Shown here in pieces: positions 59,437 to 64,000 of a stretch of 64,000 nt of DNA (position 1 is the stretch's first letter; the number at the start of each line of letters is the position of its first letter). This DNA is from Sterolibacterium sp. (GTDB lineage: Bacteria; Pseudomonadota; Gammaproteobacteria; Burkholderiales; Rhodocyclaceae), in NCBI GenBank assembly GCA_023258955.1, contig JAHFRE010000001.1, positions 1 through 64,000 of the forward strand, written 5' to 3'. The position numbers and the translations under genes were made by a program. The notes under the pieces were generated by a model, which made no database searches, was not told the origin of the DNA, and worked only from the letters and a program-made list of their open reading frames with translations.

Positions 59437-61968
59437 ATGATCGACGAACTGAGCCGACTGCTGGCCGTCAATGGCTTCCTTCCCCACGGCTATTGTCTCA
59501 GCTGGTCGCCGCCGCTGATATTGATCTACGTCGTCAGCGATGTTCTGATCTTTCTCGCCTATTTTTCCATGCCGGTGGCCCTGGTCTATTTCGCGCGGCG
59601 GCGCGCGGATTTTCCCTACCGGTGGTTGTTGTGGATGTTCGCCGCCTTCATCATGGCCTGTGGCGCAACCCACCTGATGGGGGCCGTCGTGTTGTGGCAG
59701 CCGCTATATGGCTTGGACGCCCTGTTCAAAGCCATCACCGCCCTGGTCTCGATTACGACGGCGGCCATGATTTGGCCCTTGATTCCGCACGCGCTGAAGC
59801 TGCCCAGCCCGGCTCAGTTGACCAACGCCAACGAAGAACTGCAACGCGAGATTGTTGTACGCAAACGTGCCGAGGAAGCCCTGCGCGTGGCCAAGGAGGC
59901 GGCGGAAGACAGCTTGCAGAACGAGCGGGTTCTTATGGCGGCGATCGTTGAATCCTCCGAGGACGCTATTCTCGGCGAAACGCTCGACGGCATCGTCACC
60001 AGTTGGAATCTGGCTGCGGAAAGGATGTTTGGCTACCGAGAGGATGAGATCCTGGGGCGGCCCATTCTCGATTTGTTGCCAGCAGAGCGGCGCGCGGAGC
60101 AGGACGAGGTGCTGGCCGTCATCCGCTGCGGCGAATCGATCAAGCAGCTCGAGACGGAACGCATCTGCAAGGATGGCCGACGCATTGCCGTATCCGTCAC
60201 GGTCTCCCCCATCCGCGACAAGGAAGGCCGGATCGTCGGCGCATCGAAAATTGCTCGCGACATCACCGATCGGCAACGATCGGGGGCCGAGCTACGCATC
60301 GCTGCCGTCGCCTTCGAGTCGCAGGAACCGATGATCGTCACGGATGCCAACACGGTTATTCTGCGCGTCAATCGGGCCTTTACCGAGACCACCGGCTTCA
60401 CCGCCGAGGATGCGGTCGGCAAAACGCCGCGTCTGCTCAAATCAGGCCGGCACGACACGGCCTTCTATCGCGACATGTGGCAAGCCATCAATCGCGTCGG
60501 TTTCTGGCAGGGAGAGATCTGGGACCGGCACAAGAACGACGAGGTGTATCCGAAGTGGCTCACCATCTCGGCGGTAAAGGATGGCGATGGCTCTGTCACC
60601 CACTACATAGGCACGCATTTTGACATCACGGAACGCAAGCAGGCGGAAGACAGGATCAAGGAATTGGCGTTCTATGACCAGCTTACCGGCCTGCCCAACC
60701 GGACGTTGTTGCTGGATCGCTTGAAACAAGCCATGACGGTCGGTACCCGTAGCGGCACTTATGGTGCGCTGCTATTCATCGATCTCGACAATTTCAAGAT
60801 GCTCAACGACACGCTGGGGCATGACAAGGGCGACCAACTGCTGCAGCAGGTCGCACGACGCTTGACGATGTGTGTCCGCGAGGGCGACACCGTGGCCCGC
60901 TTGGGCGGTGACGAATTTGTGCTGATACTGTCGGCGTTGAGTCCCAGCGAGAGCGATACCGCCAGCGGCACGGAGACGGTTGCGCTAAAGATTCTCGAGA
61001 CGCTAAACCAGAGCTACCAACTGGGTGAGGCGGTCTACCGCAGTACGGCAAGCATCGGCGCAACCTTGTTCAAAGGGCAGTCGATAGCGGTCGACAAGCT
61101 GATGAAGCAAGCTGACCTTTCCATGTACAAAGCCAAGGCAGCGGGCCGAAACGCGGTTCGGTTCTTTGACCCGGCCATGGAGGCTGCCGTGATGAAGCGC
61201 GTCGCGCTTGAAGAAGACCTGCGCCGCGCTCTCGATGAAAAGCAGTTCTTGCTCCACTACCAAGCCCAGGTCGCGGGCGAACGCGAGGTAACGGGAGCCG
61301 AAGTCCTGGTGCGCTGGCAACATCCGCAAAGAGGCATGGTTTCGCCGGCAGAGTTCATCCCGCTGGCCGAAGAAACTGGATTGATCCTGCCGTTGGGCCA
61401 GTGGGTGATGGAAGCCGCTTGCATCCAGTTGGCGCTATGGGCGCAGCGGCAGGAGATGGCCCATCTCACGATTGCGGTGAATGTCAGCGCCCATCAGTTT
61501 CGCCAATCCGACTTCGTCGAACAGGTGCTGGCGGTACTGAAGAACACTGGAGCCAACCCCTATCGGCTGAAATTGGAACTCACCGAAAGCTTGCTGGTAG
61601 AGAATGTGCAAGACATCATCGAGCAGATGTTCGCACTGAAGGCCAAAGGGGTGGGCTTCTCTCTCGACGACTTCGGCACCGGCTATTCGTCGCTCTCCTA
61701 TTTGAAGCGGCTGCCGCTGGACCAGTTGAAGATCGATCAGTCTTTTGTGCGTGACTTGCTCAAAGATCCGAACGACGCCGCGATCGCCAAGACCATCGTC
61801 GCGCTGGCGCAAAGCCTGTCGCTGGGTGTGATCGCGGAAGGGGTTGAGACAGAGGCCCAACGCGACGTCTTGGCCAGTTCCGGCTGCCATAACTATCAGG
61901 GATATTTCTTTAGTCGGCCGCTCCCGCTGACCGAGTTCGACGAATTCTTGAGGGCCAATCGGCGCTAA
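59437..61968 (+). CDS. Ethylene-receptor-like membrane PAS-PAS-GGDEF-EAL protein
   Basis: An 843-residue signalling protein. Residues about 25-120 hold three membrane segments matching the ethylene-binding domain of plant ETR1: SDVLIFLAYFSMPVALVYF and FAAFIMACGATHLMG, with Asp35, Tyr42, Ile72, Cys75 and His79 at exactly ETR1 positions 25, 32, 62, 65 and 69 plus ten. A short coiled coil (130-155) is followed by two PAS domains (about 165-285, 290-405), a GGDEF domain with intact GGDEF near residue 490 (LGGDEFVLIL) and an EAL domain whose signature is EVL (near 621), with LTES, DDFGTG and LKIDQSF retained. It may both make and degrade cyclic-di-GMP in response to ethylene or copper. ATG 59437 fits the ETR1 alignment and follows a G-rich ribosome-binding site. 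Confidence 0.88.
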   Translation: MIDELSRLLAVNGFLPHGYCLSWSPPLILIYVVSDVLIFLAYFSMPVALVYFARRRADFPYRWLLWMFAAFIMACGATHLMGAVVLWQPLYGLDALFKAITALVSITTAAMIWPLIPHALKLPSPAQLTNANEELQREIVVRKRAEEALRVAKEAAEDSLQNERVLMAAIVESSEDAILGETLDGIVTSWNLAAERMFGYREDEILGRPILDLLPAERRAEQDEVLAVIRCGESIKQLETERICKDGRRIAVSVTVSPIRDKEGRIVGASKIARDITDRQRSGAELRIAAVAFESQEPMIVTDANTVILRVNRAFTETTGFTAEDAVGKTPRLLKSGRHDTAFYRDMWQAINRVGFWQGEIWDRHKNDEVYPKWLTISAVKDGDGSVTHYIGTHFDITERKQAEDRIKELAFYDQLTGLPNRTLLLDRLKQAMTVGTRSGTYGALLFIDLDNFKMLNDTLGHDKGDQLLQQVARRLTMCVREGDTVARLGGDEFVLILSALSPSESDTASGTETVALKILETLNQSYQLGEAVYRSTASIGATLFKGQSIAVDKLMKQADLSMYKAKAAGRNAVRFFDPAMEAAVMKRVALEEDLRRALDEKQFLLHYQAQVAGEREVTGAEVLVRWQHPQRGMVSPAEFIPLAEETGLILPLGQWVMEAACIQLALWAQRQEMAHLTIAVNVSAHQFRQSDFVEQVLAVLKNTGANPYRLKLELTESLLVENVQDIIEQMFALKAKGVGFSLDDFGTGYSSLSYLKRLPLDQLKIDQSFVRDLLKDPNDAAIAKTIVALAQSLSLGVIAEGVETEAQRDVLASSGCHNYQGYFFSRPLPLTEFDEFLRANRR

Positions 61969-61970
61969 CA

Positions 61971-61993
61971 AGCGGCTCTTCCTGGCAGCCGCT
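61971..61993 (+). terminator. Short stem-loop after the GGDEF-EAL gene
   Basis: AGCGGCT (61971-61977) and AGCCGCT (61987-61993) pair around a nine-base loop immediately after the stop codon. No U-run follows. It lies between two converging genes and may end transcripts from either side. Confidence 0.35.
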
Positions 61994-62041
61994 GGCTGTC
62001 GCCGATGCTGTTCAACGCGCACGGCGGTCAGGCGCCTGGTC

Positions 62042-63610
<1,569 letters not shown>

Positions 63611-63619
63611 GAGCGGGTC

Positions 63620-64000
63620 CTATGCCGTGGCCGAGCCGGAGATCGTCAGATAGGCTTGCTTCCGCGCCATATCGTCATCGCTATCGACGAAGCGGCCGGC
63701 GATGGCGCGAAACTCGTCCTGGATCGCGAGGAAGCTGTCGACCACATCGGGATCGAAATGCCGGCCGCGACCCTCGGCGATGATGGTCACGGCCGCCTCG
63801 TGGGGCATCCCTTCCTTGTAGACGCGGCGGCTGATCAGCGCGTCGTAGACGTCGGCGACCGCCATCAGGCGGGCCGACAGGGGAATCGCTTCGCCGGCGA
63901 GGCCCTCGGGATAGCCGCTGCCATCCCACTTCTCCTGGTGCGAGTAGGCGATCTCCTTGGCCATGGTAAGAAACGCGACCGGCGTGCCCAGGGCCTGCTC
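63620..64000 (-). CDS. HD-GYP-domain protein (C-terminal part; 5' end outside window)
   Basis: The frame is open to the right edge, so the start lies beyond the window; 126 residues are visible. The HD-GYP half-motif is YSHQEKWDGSGYPEGLAGE, followed by IPLSARLMAVADVYDALISR and the RVYKEGMPHEAAV block, marks of cyclic-di-GMP phosphodiesterases of the RpfG type. The missing N-terminus is probably a receiver domain. With the two genes to its left it forms a cyclic-di-GMP/phosphorelay locus. Confidence 0.9.
   Translation of the reverse strand, partial: EQALGTPVAFLTMAKEIAYSHQEKWDGSGYPEGLAGEAIPLSARLMAVADVYDALISRRVYKEGMPHEAAVTIIAEGRGRHFDPDVVDSFLAIQDEFRAIAGRFVDSDDDMARKQAYLTISGSATA

Noticed and set aside
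59260-59673. Minus-strand gene opposite the start of the ethylene-receptor-like gene
   Set aside because: It overlaps strongly supported coding sequence and its product is a low-complexity shadow.

Overview
The window is high-GC bacterial DNA with dense same-strand operons, an outer-membrane porin, Bug/Tct-type solute uptake and many periplasmic binding proteins. This suggests a Gram-negative proteobacterium, most likely a betaproteobacterium of the Burkholderiales/Rhodocyclales type; that placement is inferred from gene families and was not tested by any search. No rRNA, tRNA, CRISPR array or complete insertion sequence was seen.

Layout: 1-3844 is a branched-chain-amino-acid-type (Liv) ABC transporter with fused permeases, followed by a class II aldolase-like gene (3931-4695). 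4.7-7.5 kb holds unlinked single genes (PEBP-like protein, EamA exporter with a histidine-rich tail, methyltransferase). 7.7-35.3 kb is the remarkable part. It holds three EutA-type actin-fold ATPase genes and seven cupin genes, two of which are near-duplicates. It also holds a NiCoT-type nickel/cobalt permease, an IclR regulator, ferric/polyamine-type ABC components, a porin, a complete TctCAB tripartite carboxylate transporter and two ornithine-cyclodeaminase-like genes. No eutB/eutC (ethanolamine ammonia-lyase) is present. Twice a ~400-residue bicupin gene lies directly upstream of a eutA-like gene. 36.1-49.9 kb is a long operon-like run: a ThDP enzyme, a beta-hydroxyacid dehydrogenase, two more ferric-type binding proteins, two MFS and one EamA transporter, a NitT/TauT-type ABC transporter, an exported alpha/beta hydrolase, an exported FAH-family protein and a ModA-like binding protein.

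A 17-bp dyad (GTTCCGTATAYAAGAAC and relatives) occurs at the promoters of four of these transcription units (about 7659, 11474, 19646 and 36055), three of them beside good sigma70-like promoters with TTGACA -35 boxes. The single IclR gene (15895-16725) is the obvious candidate regulator. I read 7.7-49.9 kb as one regulon that takes up and processes an unidentified small organic compound, with a cupin/EutA-like module of unknown chemistry at its centre.

From about 51.3 to 59.4 kb the composition becomes visibly more AT-rich, genes are sparser and mostly encode exported or orphan proteins (SHOCT lipoprotein, small Cys protein, 1015-residue multidomain secreted protein, YVTN-repeat protein with a DUF5648-like end, DUF6151/GFA-like protein). 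This looks like accessory DNA. The right end (59.4-64 kb) is a signalling locus: a PAS-GGDEF-EAL protein whose membrane domain carries the ethylene-receptor copper-site residues, a REC-REC-histidine-kinase protein, and the end of an HD-GYP protein.
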